DNA of 64,000 nucleotides from Microbacterium sp. A20 (GCF_004794515.1 NZ_SSDF01000070.1:62001-126000); one strand, 5' to 3'; shown: positions 42,394 to 52,419, numbered from the stretch's first letter. Translations and numbers: made by a program. The notes: a model not told the origin generated them from the sequence alone.

Positions 42394-44940
42394 TCAGGAC
42401 GAGTGCCGTGCCGTCGGCACCGAGTCGGTCGTCGTCGGAACGGCCACGGCCTTCATGCCGGGGTGGTCGCGTTCGAGCGCCGCGCCCTCCATGTCGACGT
42501 TGGGCAGGATGCGGTCGAGCCAGCGCGGCAGCCACCAGGCCGAGCGGCCGAGGAGGTGCATGAGCGCGGGCATCAGCAGCATCCGCACCACGAACGCGTC
42601 GAGCAGCACACCGAACGCGAGACCGAACCCGATCGAGCGGATGATGGTCGACTCCGAGAAGATGAACCCGCCGAACACCGACACCATGATGAGGGCGGCG
42701 GCGGTCACGACCGAGCGTCCGGCGCGGAAGCCCTGGGCCACGGCATCGCGCGCCGAGGCTCCGTGCACATACGCCTCGCGCATGCCGGAGGCAAGGAACA
42801 GCTGATAGTCCATCGCGAGCCCGAACAGGATGCCGACGAGGATCACCGGCAGGAAGCTCAGGATCGGCCCGGTGCTGTGCAGCCCGATGACCTCGGCGCC
42901 CCAGCCGAACTGGAACACCGCCACGATCAGGCCGTACGTCGCGAACAGCGACAGCACGAAGCCACCGGTGGCGATGAGCGGCACGAGCAGCGAGCGGAAC
43001 ACCACGATCATGATCAGCAGCGAGAGCCCGACCACGACCACGAGGTACAGCGGCAGGACTCCGGCCAGCGCCTCGGAGATGTCGATGTTGATCGCGGCCT
43101 GACCGGCGACGCCGAGAGTGATCCCGTCGCCGACCGCCGGCATCGAGCGCAGGTCCTGCACGAGCTTCTCGGTGGAGGCGCTGTTCGGCCCCTCCTCCGG
43201 CAAGACCTGGAACGCGAGGAGGGTGTTGTCGTCGGATGCCGCGATCGGCGCGACGGCCACCACGTCGTCCTGGTCGGCGATGGCCTGCGCGATCGTGACC
43301 TGGGTGGAGAGCAGGTCGTCGTCGCTGACCGCGTCGTCGAGGGTGGCGGTGACCAGCAGCGGGCCGTTGGCCCCTTCGCCGAACTGCTCGTCGACGGTCT
43401 GGAACGCGCGGTAGCTGGTCGAGTCGCTCGGCTCGCTCGATCCGTCGGGCAGGCCGAGCCGCATCGACATGGCGGGGATCGCGATGATCAGCAGCGCGAC
43501 CACGCTCACGAGCGTCGTGACGACGGCGCGCAGGGTCGACATCCGCTTCACGGGCTTGCCGGCCGCGTGCTCCTGACCGACCGTGGCGCGAGCGCGACGG
43601 CTGAGTAGACGGTCGCCGACGAGGCCGAGGATGGCGGGGGCGAGGGTGATCGCGACGAGCACGGCCACCGCGACGCACACGGCGCCGACCGTGCCCATGA
43701 GGCCGAGGAACGGCACGCCGGTCACGTTGAGCGCGAGCAGTGCGACGATCACGGTGGTCCCCGCGAACACCACGGCCGTGCCGGAGGTGCCCGTGGCGAG
43801 GCCGATCGATTCGCGCACCGGGACGCCGGCGAGCAGCTGCTTGCGGTGCCGGTTGACGATGAAGAGGGAGTAGTCGATGCCGACCGCGAGACCGAGCATC
43901 ACACCCAGCACCGGGGTCACCGAGGCCATGTCGACCACACCGGAGAAGGCGAGGGATGCCGTGACTCCGACACCGACGCCGACGATGGCGGTGACGATGG
44001 GGAGGGCTGCGGCGATGAGCGAGCCGAGCATCACGATGAGGACGATCGCGGCGAACACGAGGCCGACCGCTTCGCCGACGCCGAAGATCTCGGGCACGCC
44101 CTGCGCGATGTCGGTGCCGAAGTCCACCTCGGTCCCCTCGACCGGAGCGGAGGCGAAGTGATCGATCGTGCCCTGCTTGACCTCTTCCGAGAGCTCCAGG
44201 CGCGGGTCGACGAACGAGACGTTGACGATGGCGGTCGAGCCGTCTTCGGACACCACGCCGATGCCATCGGCCAGGTCGAGCAGGGTCGAGCCCAGCTCCG
44301 CCTGGTCGGCGTTCTCCTGCAGGGTGATGCGGGACTGATCGAGCTTCGCGTTCTGCGCTTCGAGTTCGGCGGCCTGGGCGTTCAGTGCCGCGACCTGGGC
44401 GTCGAGGGCGGCGAGCTGCTCGGGACCGGCGCCGGCCTGCTCCGCCTGGGTGCGGGCGGCCGCGAGCTGCGTGAGACCGGCTTCGATCTGGGCTCTGCCC
44501 TCGTCGATCTGCGTCTGAGCGGCATCCAGCTGGGTGCGGCCGTCGGCGATCTGCTTCTCGCCGTCGGCCAGCTCCTGGGCCCGATCTGCCTGCTGCTGCT
44601 GTGCGTCGAACGGATCGATCACGGACGCGACTCCGTCGAGGTCCTCCGCGCCGGCAGCGAGGTCCGAGATCTCCTGCTTCTGCTCGTCGGTGAACGCCGA
44701 ACCGTCGGTGGTCCGGTAGACGACCGTTCCGGTGCCGCCGGCGGAATCCGGGAGCTTCTCGGCGAGCTCGTCGGTCACCTCGCCCGAGGCGGTGCCGGGG
44801 ATGTCGAAGCTGTTGCTCAGCGTGCCCCCGAGGGTGAGGAAGGCGCCGACGCCGAGACCGAGGATCAGAATCCACGACACGATCACCGTCCACGCCTTGC
44901 GCGCAGCGAACGAACCCAGACGGTACAGCAGTGATGCCAC
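42394..44940 (-). CDS. MMPL family (RND) exporter
   Basis: This 848-residue membrane protein has 11-12 TM segments arranged as two RND halves, with the MMPL marks GIDYSLFIVNRHRKQL and GLAMDYQLFLASGMREA and a proton-relay aspartate in each. After TM1 comes an extracellular stretch of coiled-coil heptads (QIADGRTQLDAAQTQIDEG) as in YhgE/MMPL hybrids. I chose the GTG at 44940 since AAGGAG lies 6 nt before it; a TTG at 44961 is the other option. It probably exports a lipid or drug and is divergent from a TetR gene. Confidence 0.88.
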   Translation of the reverse strand: MASLLYRLGSFAARKAWTVIVSWILILGLGVGAFLTLGGTLSNSFDIPGTASGEVTDELAEKLPDSAGGTGTVVYRTTDGSAFTDEQKQEISDLAAGAEDLDGVASVIDPFDAQQQQADRAQELADGEKQIADGRTQLDAAQTQIDEGRAQIEAGLTQLAAARTQAEQAGAGPEQLAALDAQVAALNAQAAELEAQNAKLDQSRITLQENADQAELGSTLLDLADGIGVVSEDGSTAIVNVSFVDPRLELSEEVKQGTIDHFASAPVEGTEVDFGTDIAQGVPEIFGVGEAVGLVFAAIVLIVMLGSLIAAALPIVTAIVGVGVGVTASLAFSGVVDMASVTPVLGVMLGLAVGIDYSLFIVNRHRKQLLAGVPVRESIGLATGTSGTAVVFAGTTVIVALLALNVTGVPFLGLMGTVGAVCVAVAVLVAITLAPAILGLVGDRLLSRRARATVGQEHAAGKPVKRMSTLRAVVTTLVSVVALLIIAIPAMSMRLGLPDGSSEPSDSTSYRAFQTVDEQFGEGANGPLLVTATLDDAVSDDDLLSTQVTIAQAIADQDDVVAVAPIAASDDNTLLAFQVLPEEGPNSASTEKLVQDLRSMPAVGDGITLGVAGQAAINIDISEALAGVLPLYLVVVVGLSLLIMIVVFRSLLVPLIATGGFVLSLFATYGLIVAVFQFGWGAEVIGLHSTGPILSFLPVILVGILFGLAMDYQLFLASGMREAYVHGASARDAVAQGFRAGRSVVTAAALIMVSVFGGFIFSESTIIRSIGFGLAFGVLLDAFVVRMLLMPALMHLLGRSAWWLPRWLDRILPNVDMEGAALERDHPGMKAVAVPTTTDSVPTARHSS

Positions 44941-45009
44941 AGTGGTCTCCTTCAGACTCAAAGATCATACGGCACGTCTCGTCTAGCGATCTGTGGCTAT
45001 CCTGAACGC

Positions 45010-45582
45010 ATGGTAAACGAGCATCGGAGCGGGCCTGTGCGCAGCACGGCGGCGCGCGAGGCGATCCTCGATGCGACATCGCGACTTTTCCACGCGCAGG
45101 GGTACGACCGGCTCACGATCGAGGGCATCGCCAAGGAAGCCGGCGTCGGAAAGCAGACGATCTACCGCTGGTGGCCCTCGCGCGGTGCACTGATCGCCGA
45201 TTGCCTCGTGGACGGGCGTCTGATCCCTGTGGACTTCGTCGTGCCCGACACCGGCGACCTGCTCGCCGACGTCGAGAGCTGGCTGCGTTCGGTGCTGTCG
45301 ATCCTGGAGGCGCCCCAGGGTGATGCGCTGCTGCGGTCGCTCGTCGCCGCAGCCGCCGATGACGCCGACGTCGGAGTGCATCTCAGCGAGAGTCTCGGAG
45401 TCGAGCAGCATCTGTCGGAGCGCCTGCGCGGCGGCATCCGAGACGGGCAGCTGCCGGCCGATGCGCCGGTCGCCCAGATCGGGAGGGCCATCCTCGGGGC
45501 GATCATCGTGGAGTCCCTCGGCCGTGAAGCCCGGGACTCCGCGGCGGTCGTCGAGCTGGTCGGGTACCTCCTCCGCCGCTGA
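45010..45582 (+). CDS. TetR family regulator of the MMPL exporter
   Basis: This 190-residue regulator has an N-terminal TetR domain (AREAILDATSRLFHAQGYDRLT, then IAKEAGVGKQTIYRWWPSR) and a small helical ligand domain. Its gene is divergent from the MMPL gene with only 69 nt between them, so it most likely represses the exporter. The likely operator lies in 44941-45009, where I see no clean palindrome. Confidence 0.85.
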   Translation: MVNEHRSGPVRSTAAREAILDATSRLFHAQGYDRLTIEGIAKEAGVGKQTIYRWWPSRGALIADCLVDGRLIPVDFVVPDTGDLLADVESWLRSVLSILEAPQGDALLRSLVAAAADDADVGVHLSESLGVEQHLSERLRGGIRDGQLPADAPVAQIGRAILGAIIVESLGREARDSAAVVELVGYLLRR

Positions 45583-45611
45583 GTGCGGGCGGATGGCACA
45601 CGGAATTGCGG

Positions 45612-46316
45612 TCACGTCAGGTGGCCTCGTTCGCCGGTCTGCGCTTCCCGGCCGGACCGGTGCCCGAACGCGAACGCACCGGCATCGGGATTGCGCCGCG
45701 GCCGGGCGTGCCGGGTCGCCATCGCATCGACCGCCTCGTCCACTCGATCGCGGCGGGAGGCCAAGACGAGTGCGGTGCCGGTGCCGGCCTCCTCGACGAT
45801 CGATCGTCGGCTGTCCTGGATGCGGCTCATGACGCCCCGGGCGAAGCCTCGCAGGAAGCCGCTGCGCGCGCGCCGCTTCTCGGATTCCGTGTGCCGCCCG
45901 TAGATCTCGCGGTGCACGGACCACCACTTCCGCATCGCGACCATCGCCTGCACCTCGAGGCTCGCCGTGAGGGTGCGCACCTGCGCGACGTCGGACGCAT
46001 GCCCGACCAGGAGGAGAGCCGCGCCGGGGGAGATGTCGATACCCAGCGGCCGCACGGTGCCCAGCGCCTGCGCGACTCCCGAGCCGATCTCCTGCAGATC
46101 CCGGGCGTACACGCCGCTGAACAGCATCCGCTCGTGAACGATCTGCTCCTGAGCCTTCCCGAGTCGACCGCGACGCTCGTCGATACGGGCCTGATCTATG
46201 CCGTACTTCACGATCAGCCGCTCGGCGTGCTCGGTCAGAGCCTCCGCCTCTTCCGGCGTCGTGCTCTCGGCCTTCGCCAGCAGTTTCGTGATCAGATCGA
46301 GTTTCGCCTCGGTCAT
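45612..46316 (-). CDS. DUF2786 domain protein
   Basis: This 234-residue protein matches DUF2786: LDLITKLLAKAESTTPEEAEALTEHAERLIVKYGID at the N terminus, then a helical middle (QVRTLTASLEVQAM, MRKWWSVHREIYG) and a basic tail. The function is unknown; DUF2786 occurs in phage and plasmid genes as well as chromosomes. GGGGGAT precedes the ATG. It is convergent with the TetR gene. Confidence 0.8.
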   Translation of the reverse strand: MTEAKLDLITKLLAKAESTTPEEAEALTEHAERLIVKYGIDQARIDERRGRLGKAQEQIVHERMLFSGVYARDLQEIGSGVAQALGTVRPLGIDISPGAALLLVGHASDVAQVRTLTASLEVQAMVAMRKWWSVHREIYGRHTESEKRRARSGFLRGFARGVMSRIQDSRRSIVEEAGTGTALVLASRRDRVDEAVDAMATRHARPRRNPDAGAFAFGHRSGREAQTGERGHLT

Positions 46317-46470
46317 GGCATCCCCCTTGGTGGTGTGATGCTTCGTATCCTCCGCGGGGGCACCCGCATTCAGAGGGGCGATCACGACGAGTGGGGAGAA
46401 GGCTGTTCTCGGATGACCTGTGGAGGATTGCTCCGCGGTTGCCGGTCGCGAGTACGAGCGGATGCCGTGA

Positions 46471-46794
46471 CTACTCGAGCCACTCCGTGACGAAGCGGTC
46501 GTTCGCGTGGATGTGGGTCGCCTCGTACGTGCCGCCATCGAGCACCTCGAAACGGTGGGAGACGAGTGCGGGGACGACGAGGATCTGACCGCCGACGCCG
46601 ACGACCTGCTCGTCGCCGACCGTGAACAGCGCGCGGCCCTGGTGGATGACGAACGTCTCGGCATACGGATGCTGATGCAGTCGCGGTCCTCGACCGGGAG
46701 TCGTGATGAACTCGCGCATGATGCTCACGGGCGAGCCGAGCAGGTATCCCTCGATGTCTTCATCGCGGGCCACGTCTCTGGGCTGGATGGTCAT
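46471..46794 (-). CDS. Cupin domain protein
   Basis: This 107-residue single-domain cupin has the barrel motifs RLHQHPYAETFVIHQGRALF (metal H, H, E set) and VPALVSHRFEVLDGGTYEATHIH. I chose the ATG at 46794, which GGAGG precedes. A cupin of this form could bind a small acid or sugar; it stands alone. The frame extends to 46977 but the extra part falls in the repeat region. Confidence 0.82.
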   Translation of the reverse strand: MTIQPRDVARDEDIEGYLLGSPVSIMREFITTPGRGPRLHQHPYAETFVIHQGRALFTVGDEQVVGVGGQILVVPALVSHRFEVLDGGTYEATHIHANDRFVTEWLE

Positions 46795-47114
46795 GGTGCC
46801 TCCGTTCCCGCCCGAGGGTACGCGCGCGGCGCGACGGCGTCGAGAGTCAGGACTGTTCCTGCGGAGAAAAGCGCCTGCCGCGGCCTTCTGCCCGCAGCGA
46901 GGCCGCGGGAAGTGCATTCTGCCGACGGAAGCGACGCGCGCCGCCCGTGCGACTCCAGCCGCGCCGTCCTCGGCCAACTACGCCTGCCGCGGCCTTCTCG
47001 GCGCGAAGAGGCCGCGGGAACTGCTTTATGCCGACGGAAGCGACGCACGACGGAGGCGCCGCTGCCCACGGAAGCGACGCACGACGGAGGCGCCAGCGGC
47101 CCGGAGCCGCCGCC
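46795..47114. other. Intergenic region with duplicated hairpin block
   Basis: No gene is seen. A block of about 70 nt at 46871-46940 is repeated with changes at 46980-47050, each with an internal hairpin (CCGCGGCCT/AGGCCGCGG). It is followed by a third partial copy of the ACGGAAGCGACGC tail at 47068. It lies at the 3' end of the purL operon. Confidence 0.75.
46871..47050. repeat. Direct repeat with internal hairpins
   Basis: GCCTGCCGCGGCCTTCT starts at 46871 and 46980, offset 109. In each copy CCGCGGCCT pairs with AGGCCGCGG. TGCCGACGGAAGCGACGC ends both copies, and CACGGAAGCGACGCACGAC recurs twice more just after. Confidence 0.8.
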
Positions 47115-47270
47115 TCAGCCCAGGATGAGCGTGATCACGGTCGCGCCGCCACCGCCGAGGATGAGCGCGATGATGACGGTCCAGGCGACGATGCGGATGC
47201 GCCGGTTGCGCTTCTCGCCGAGGTCGCCGTAGTCCTCTTCGTTCGGGTTCTGCCGGCTCAGGTCGCTCAT
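47115..47270 (-). CDS. Small membrane protein overlapping purL
   Basis: This 51-residue peptide begins [17 protein letters not shown], has a basic stretch (EKRNRRIRI) and one TM helix ([16 protein letters not shown]) with a short C tail. Its ATG overlaps the purL stop (ATGA), so it is translationally coupled to purL. The positive-inside pattern puts the N terminus in the cytoplasm. No family is recognised. Confidence 0.7.
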   Translation of the reverse strand: MSDLSRQNPNEEDYGDLGEKRNRRIRIVAWTVIIALILGGGGATVITLILG

Positions 47271-49597
47271 GCGCTGACCTCCGTGACCGTCGGACCGAAG
47301 TACGAGGGCAGCGTGGCCTGCGAGCGCTCGCGCAGTTCGGCGATCGAGACGGTGAAGACGTCCTGCACCTCGAGCTTCGCGCCCTCGGTGTCGGTCACGC
47401 CGATGCGCATCACGGGGTAGTCGCGTCCTTCGCAGAGTCCGCGGAACTTCACGTCGTCCTCACGCGGCACGGTCACGATCACGCGGCCGGTCGACTCGGA
47501 GAACAGGGCGGATGCGGCATCCACGCCGTTGCTCTCGATGATCTCGTTCAGCCAGACGCGGGCGCCGACACCGAAGCGCATGACGCCCTCGGCGAGAGCC
47601 TGTGCGAGGCCGCCTTCGGAGACGTCGTGCGCCGAGGAGATGAGCCACTCGTCACGGGCGGCCGAGAGCAGACCCGCGAGACGCTTCTCGCCCGCGAGGT
47701 CGACCTTGGGCGGCAGGCCACCGAGGTGGTCGTGCACGACGTCGGCCCAGGCCGAACCCGAGAGCTCGGTCGAGGTGGTGCCGAGCAGGTAGATGTTCTG
47801 ACCCTCGTCCTGCCATCCGGAGGGGATGCGGCGCGAGACGTCGTCGATGATGCCGAGCACGCCCACGAGCGGGGTCGGGTGGATCGGCACGTCGCCGGTC
47901 TGGTTGTAGAACGAGACGTTGCCGCCGGTGACCGGGGTGCCGAGCTCGTAGCAGCCGTCGGCGAGGCCGTCGACCGTCTGACCGAACTGCCACATGACCT
48001 CGGGGTTCTCGGGAGAGCCGAAGTTCAGGCAGTCGGTGATGGCCGTGGGCACGGCACCGGTGACGGCGACGTTGCGGTAGGCCTCGGCCAGGGCGAGCTG
48101 CGCACCCGCGTACGGGTCGAGCTGGCAGTACCGGCCGTTGGCGTCGGTCGAGATCGCGAAGCCGAGGCCCGACTCCTCGTCGACGCGGATCATGCCGGCG
48201 TCGTCGGGGAAGCTCAGGGCCGTGTTGCCGAGCACGTAGTAGTCGTACTGGTTGGTGATCCAGCTCGTGTCGGCCAGGTTCGGCGAGGCGACGAGGGCGA
48301 GAAACTGCTCGCGCAGCGTCTCCGGGTCGTTCGCGCGGGGCAGGTTCTCGGCGGCATCCGCCTGCAGGGCGTCGATCCACGTCGGGTACGCGACCGGACG
48401 GTCGTAGACGGGGCCGTCGACGGCGACGGTCGAGGGGTCGACGTCGACGATGCGCTCGCCCTGCCAGTCGATGATGAGGCGTCCGTCGCCGGTGACCTCG
48501 CCGAGCACGGAGGTCTCGACCTCCCACTTGTTCACGACCTCGAGGAAGGCGTCGAGCTTCTCGGGAGCGACGATCGCCATCATGCGCTCCTGCGACTCCG
48601 ACATGAGGATCTCCTCGGCCGTGAGCGTGGGGTCGCGCAGCAGCACGTTGTCGAGCGAGACCTTCATGCCGCTGTTGCCGTTGGCGGCGAGCTCGCTGGT
48701 CGCGCAGGAGATGCCGGCGGCACCCAGGTCCTGGATCGCCTCGACGAGCTCACCGCGGTAGAGCTCGAGGCAGCACTCGATGAGCACCTTCTCGGCGAAC
48801 GGGTCACCCACCTGCACGGCGGGGCGCTTGGTCGGGCCGGTCGAGTCGAACGAGTCGGAGGCCAGGATGCTGGCGCCGCCGATGCCGTCGCCACCCGTGC
48901 GGGCACCGAACAGGACGACCTTGTTGCCGACGCCGGTCGCGTTGGCGAGCTTGAGGTCTTCGTGACGCAGCACGCCCACCGCGAGCGCGTTCACGAGCGG
49001 GTTGGCCTGGTAGACGGAGTCGAAGACCGTCTCGCCGCCGATGTTCGGCAGGCCCAGGCAGTTGCCGTAGAAGCTGATGCCGCTGGTCACGCCGTGCACG
49101 ACGCGGGCGGTGTCGGGGTGGTCGACCGCACCGAAGCGCAGGGCGTCCATGACCGCGACCGGGCGAGCGCCCATCGAGATGACGTCGCGGACGATGCCGC
49201 CGACGCCGGTCGCCGCACCCTGGAAGGGCTCGATGAAGGACGGGTGGTTGTGCGACTCGGCCTTGAAGGTGACGGCCCAGCCCTCGCCGACGTCGACGAC
49301 GCCCGCGTTCTGGCCCATGCCCACCATGAGGCGTTCCTTCATCTCGTCGGAGACCTTCTGGCCGAAGCGGCGCAGGTAGTTCTTCGACGACTTGTAGGAG
49401 CAGTGCTCCGACCACATGACCGAGTACATCGCCAGCTCGCCCGACGTGGGGCGGCGGCCGAGGATCTCCTTGATGCGCTCGTACTCGTCGGGCTTGAGTC
49501 CGAGGGCCGCGTACGGCTGCTCCTTCTCGGGCGTCGCGATCGCGTTCTCGACGGAGTCGGGGACGTGCTGGTGGGAAGGTGCAGGGGCGGTGGTCAC
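47267..49597 (-). CDS. purL: Phosphoribosylformylglycinamidine synthase, large/ATPase subunit
   Basis: This 776-residue enzyme is the small-type PurL (FGAM synthase II) that works with PurS and PurQ in purine synthesis. Visible marks are [18 protein letters not shown] (catalytic histidine), [21 protein letters not shown], the DALRFG and GGDGIGGAS loops, and [13 protein letters not shown] in the second half. I chose the GTG at 49597, with GGAG 5 nt upstream; an earlier GTG at 49603 overlaps that site. purQ and purS are not within reach of the gene here. Confidence 0.95.
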   Translation of the reverse strand: MTTAPAPSHQHVPDSVENAIATPEKEQPYAALGLKPDEYERIKEILGRRPTSGELAMYSVMWSEHCSYKSSKNYLRRFGQKVSDEMKERLMVGMGQNAGVVDVGEGWAVTFKAESHNHPSFIEPFQGAATGVGGIVRDVISMGARPVAVMDALRFGAVDHPDTARVVHGVTSGISFYGNCLGLPNIGGETVFDSVYQANPLVNALAVGVLRHEDLKLANATGVGNKVVLFGARTGGDGIGGASILASDSFDSTGPTKRPAVQVGDPFAEKVLIECCLELYRGELVEAIQDLGAAGISCATSELAANGNSGMKVSLDNVLLRDPTLTAEEILMSESQERMMAIVAPEKLDAFLEVVNKWEVETSVLGEVTGDGRLIIDWQGERIVDVDPSTVAVDGPVYDRPVAYPTWIDALQADAAENLPRANDPETLREQFLALVASPNLADTSWITNQYDYYVLGNTALSFPDDAGMIRVDEESGLGFAISTDANGRYCQLDPYAGAQLALAEAYRNVAVTGAVPTAITDCLNFGSPENPEVMWQFGQTVDGLADGCYELGTPVTGGNVSFYNQTGDVPIHPTPLVGVLGIIDDVSRRIPSGWQDEGQNIYLLGTTSTELSGSAWADVVHDHLGGLPPKVDLAGEKRLAGLLSAARDEWLISSAHDVSEGGLAQALAEGVMRFGVGARVWLNEIIESNGVDAASALFSESTGRVIVTVPREDDVKFRGLCEGRDYPVMRIGVTDTEGAKLEVQDVFTVSIAELRERSQATLPSYFGPTVTEVSA

Positions 49598-49631
49598 GCG
49601 CACTCCAAAGGAAGGGGCCGGCGGGGCATGC

Positions 49632-50003
49632 TCAGTCTACCGGCGCGGGTGGCGAGGCTCTCCCGCGAGCGCGGGCGGTCAGATCGCTCTCGGTGAGGGC
49701 GGCAGCGATGTCTCTCCTCGTGTGAAGCACGCGATGGACTCGCACGGCGTCCGGATCATCGGTGTAGATGACGAGGTACGGATGGTTTCGAAGAGGGAAG
49801 GCGCGGATGTCGGGAATCTCGGTCACCAGCTCGAAGCGCGCCGATCCCAGCGAGGGATACGCAGCGAGCCGGCTCATCGCATGCTGGAGGTCGTCGATGA
49901 ACGCGATCACGACCGGCGGCCCTGCTTCGCCGAGGTAGCGCGCGACCGCGCCGTCGATGTCCTCATCCGCCCGCCTGGTGGAGACGACTCGCCCCGCAGT
50001 CAC
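49632..50003 (-). CDS. Type II toxin, RelE/ParE family
   Basis: This 123-residue toxin has the ParE layout ([16 protein letters not shown] ... [24 protein letters not shown]) and ends with [31 protein letters not shown]. ParE toxins often act on gyrase and RelE on mRNA; this one is closer to ParE by eye. A basic tail of about 20 residues follows. Its GTG overlaps the antitoxin stop. Confidence 0.85.
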   Translation of the reverse strand: MTAGRVVSTRRADEDIDGAVARYLGEAGPPVVIAFIDDLQHAMSRLAAYPSLGSARFELVTEIPDIRAFPLRNHPYLVIYTDDPDAVRVHRVLHTRRDIAAALTESDLTARARGRASPPAPVD

Positions 50004-50242
50004 GCGTCGGCGGCGTCTGCGTGGACGCGGTCTCGGAGGCGATCGAAGTACGCCTGGTCCACTTCGGAACCCGGCCCCGACGTCATCCCGTCGACAACCA
50101 GGGATCGCAGCTGCTCGCGGGCCTGCTCATGGCGGATCAACTCACGCATGAACTCGCTGCTGTTGCTGTAGCCGCGCTCGGCCACCTGCGTTTCGACGAA
50201 GTCCTTCAGCGCGTCCGGAAGAGAGATGTTCATCGTGGCCAT
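50000..50242 (-). CDS. ParD-like antitoxin (ribbon-helix-helix)
   Basis: This 80-residue antitoxin has an N-terminal ribbon-helix-helix (MATMNISLPDALKDFVE ... YSNSSEFMRELIRHEQ) typical of ParD/CopG antitoxins and an acidic C-terminal arm. It neutralises the ParE-like toxin and should repress its own promoter. TGGAGGT lies just before the ATG; the AT-rich stretch at 50243-50290 is its probable promoter. Confidence 0.87.
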   Translation of the reverse strand: MATMNISLPDALKDFVETQVAERGYSNSSEFMRELIRHEQAREQLRSLVVDGMTSGPGSEVDQAYFDRLRDRVHADAADA

Positions 50243-50382
50243 ACCTCCACGCTAATACCGATGGCAAAGTTTGTCATTGCACTAGTGAACGTCATCGCCG
50301 GCACCGGCTCTGCCCCGTGGCCGCTCAGTTGCAGTGAATGAGGAAAGGTCGCGAAACTCCCGGAATCCGGAGGGGGAGTCGA

Positions 50383-50460
50383 CCGATGTAGAGAGCCGGG
50401 ACGGATGCAGGGAGTGCGGACGGATGTAGGGAGATTTGCGCGCTTTCGCCCCTGCATCCG
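50383..50460. repeat. Quartet-type element Q6 (GGATGYAGGG core)
   Basis: CCGATGTAGAG (50383), CGGATGCAGGG (50402) and CGGATGTAGGG (50421) are spaced 19 nt, and CCCTGCATCCG (50450) is the inverted copy 29 nt after the last. A final inverted copy is missing; CTCCCGACAGGTG, which matches the unit at 60696, takes its place at about 50467. It lies after the SGNH gene stop. Confidence 0.75.
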
Positions 50461-50518
50461 GCCACACTCCCGACAGGTGTACCGCCCCAACCGAGCACGC
50501 CGCCCCGCGCGCCGACCG

Positions 50519-51247
50519 TCACGCGGGAGGCCACTGCGGATGCCGTGCCACAGCGACCCGCGCGGTGAGATCCGCGAGCACGGGCGACCCGGCGCCGCCG
50601 ACCCCGACCGCCTCGGCCCACCGGAGCGCGAGCAGGGCGTGCCCCGCCGCGCTCGGGTGGAACGCGTCGTCGAGCAGGCCCCACGGCATGCCTTCGTTGC
50701 CCGGCCCCGTCCCCGCCGAGAACTCCGCGAACGCGGCGTGCTGATCCACCAGGACCACCACGTCCCGCGCGGCCACATCCCGGACCGCTTGGGCGAACTC
50801 GCCGATGCGGGCGCGGTCGGGCGCGTGCAGCAGGTCGACGGTCGGCGGCGTCTGCAGCACGGGCACCGCACCGAGCGCCCGCACCCGCCGCACGAACTCC
50901 GCGATCGACTCCGCGAACGCCGACATCTCGATCACAGGGTCGAGCCACTCCGTCGTGCAGTCGTTCGTGCCGATCATGAGCGTCACCACGTCGGGCCGCC
51001 AGTGCGCCACGCGACGGTCGAAGTCCCCGAGGATCAGGTCGGCCCGCCACCCCGTGATCGCGGTGTTGATCACGGCATCCTGCACCCGTCCGGCATCGCC
51101 GCGGATCAGCTCGTGCAGGTGATCGACGTAGTTGCGGGCACCGCGGGTGTGGATGAGGCCGTGGGTGATCGAGTCGCCCGTGAACACCCAGGTGACCGGC
51201 GCTCCGGAGGCGAGCAGCTCCCGGAGCGCCGCGCGATCATCCGTCAT
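50519..51247 (-). CDS. SGNH/GDSL hydrolase
   Basis: This 242-residue hydrolase shows the SGNH blocks in order: FTGDSITHG (nucleophile serine), ITGWRADL (glycine), LMIGTNDC (asparagine) and DDAFHPSAAGH (aspartate and histidine). It has no signal peptide. It is likely a sugar or glycan esterase, such as an acetyl-esterase, but the substrate is inferred from the neighbours. The ATG overlaps the stop of the secreted protein gene upstream (52419-51244). Confidence 0.88.
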   Translation of the reverse strand: MTDDRAALRELLASGAPVTWVFTGDSITHGLIHTRGARNYVDHLHELIRGDAGRVQDAVINTAITGWRADLILGDFDRRVAHWRPDVVTLMIGTNDCTTEWLDPVIEMSAFAESIAEFVRRVRALGAVPVLQTPPTVDLLHAPDRARIGEFAQAVRDVAARDVVVLVDQHAAFAEFSAGTGPGNEGMPWGLLDDAFHPSAAGHALLALRWAEAVGVGGAGSPVLADLTARVAVARHPQWPPA

Positions 51248-52419
51248 CCGGTGACCTTCAGCTGCACGTCGATGAACCGCGGCCGGTAGATCGAGGCGTC
51301 GTCGTACACGTCACCCACGTTGTCGAACGTGTTCACGTTGTAGGAGACGAGGATGCGGTTGCCCTGACGCAGATTCGGATGCTCGTGCGCGTTGTAGGTG
51401 AACACGTCGGGGTCTCCGTAACTGCCGAGCGCCCCGGTCTCGGGCGTGCGGTACAGCTCGACCGGATCGGTGAACGGACCCGTCGGCGAGCACGAGGTGC
51501 GCGCGACGATGCGGGTGCTGAACAGCTCGGACGTGTCCTGCGTCACCAACAGGTAGCCGTCACGGAAGGGGGCGACGCTGAACTCGTTGGCCACGTAGGG
51601 CACCACGGGCACGGCATCCGCCTCGTTCGCGGCCCAGGTCGTGCCGTTCCAGTACGTCCATGTGCCCTTGAGGCCGTCTTTGCCCTGCACCTTCGCGACG
51701 TACGCCGAGCGTACGCCGCCCGGGTCGGCGATGCCGTAGATGTAGGTCGTGCCGCGCTCCTCCAGCGTCCACGACCCCCAGTTGATGCCGGTGGCCGAGG
51801 GCAGATCCACGATGCCCTCGAGCTGCAGGGTCTGCCCGTCGAGCGTGGCGAGGCGGTTCGCGGTCCACGCGAAGTCCCACTGCCCGGTGCCGGTGCGCGC
51901 GAACTGCAGCAGCGGCACCTGCACGGTGCCGTGACGGCCGGGCGTCGGGTCGCCGATCCAGTACCACTTGCCGTCGGGTTCGGGCGGGATGATGCCGGCC
52001 GGGTCCTCGGGGGTGCCGCCGGTGATGGTGGTGAGGTCGCCGCGGCGGTCCTGCACCACGACGGAGTTGTTCACGAACGGCGAGTCGGTCGGGCGCGACC
52101 CGTCGGGGTTCACGGTGCCGAGGAAGGTGTCCGAGAAGAACCAGCCGGTCTTCCCCTTGCCGAGCGGCAGCGAGTAGGTGCTGTCGCCGCCGGTCCACTC
52201 CCCGCCGGTGTTCCCGTAGGTCGTGAAGGTCTCGGTCAGGTTCTGGTTCACAGTCGATGTCGCCGTGAGCGTCTTGTCCACCAGCGAGCACTGGCCGGGT
52301 CCGTGCCCGCCGCCATGTCCGCCCCCGGCCGGAACCGTCGCGCTCGCCGGGGCGGCGAACAGCGCTCCGGCGCACAGGAATGCGGCGGCGAGACCCGCCG
52401 TGATCATGCGTCTTCTCAT
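51244..52419 (-). CDS. Secreted beta-propeller-like protein (DUF5005/DUF4185-like)
   Basis: This 391-residue protein has a Sec signal (MRRRMITAGLAAAFLCAGA, cleavage near ASA-TV) and a glycine/histidine-rich start. The body carries repeated propeller blades with WFFSDTFLGTVNPDG, IGDPTPGRHGTVQ and SYGDPDVFTYNAHEHP, as in DUF5005/DUF4185 proteins, which resemble glycosidases. It is probably an extracellular glycan-active protein. I chose the ATG at 52419 with GAAGGAG 8 nt upstream. Confidence 0.8.
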   Translation of the reverse strand: MRRRMITAGLAAAFLCAGALFAAPASATVPAGGGHGGGHGPGQCSLVDKTLTATSTVNQNLTETFTTYGNTGGEWTGGDSTYSLPLGKGKTGWFFSDTFLGTVNPDGSRPTDSPFVNNSVVVQDRRGDLTTITGGTPEDPAGIIPPEPDGKWYWIGDPTPGRHGTVQVPLLQFARTGTGQWDFAWTANRLATLDGQTLQLEGIVDLPSATGINWGSWTLEERGTTYIYGIADPGGVRSAYVAKVQGKDGLKGTWTYWNGTTWAANEADAVPVVPYVANEFSVAPFRDGYLLVTQDTSELFSTRIVARTSCSPTGPFTDPVELYRTPETGALGSYGDPDVFTYNAHEHPNLRQGNRILVSYNVNTFDNVGDVYDDASIYRPRFIDVQLKVTG

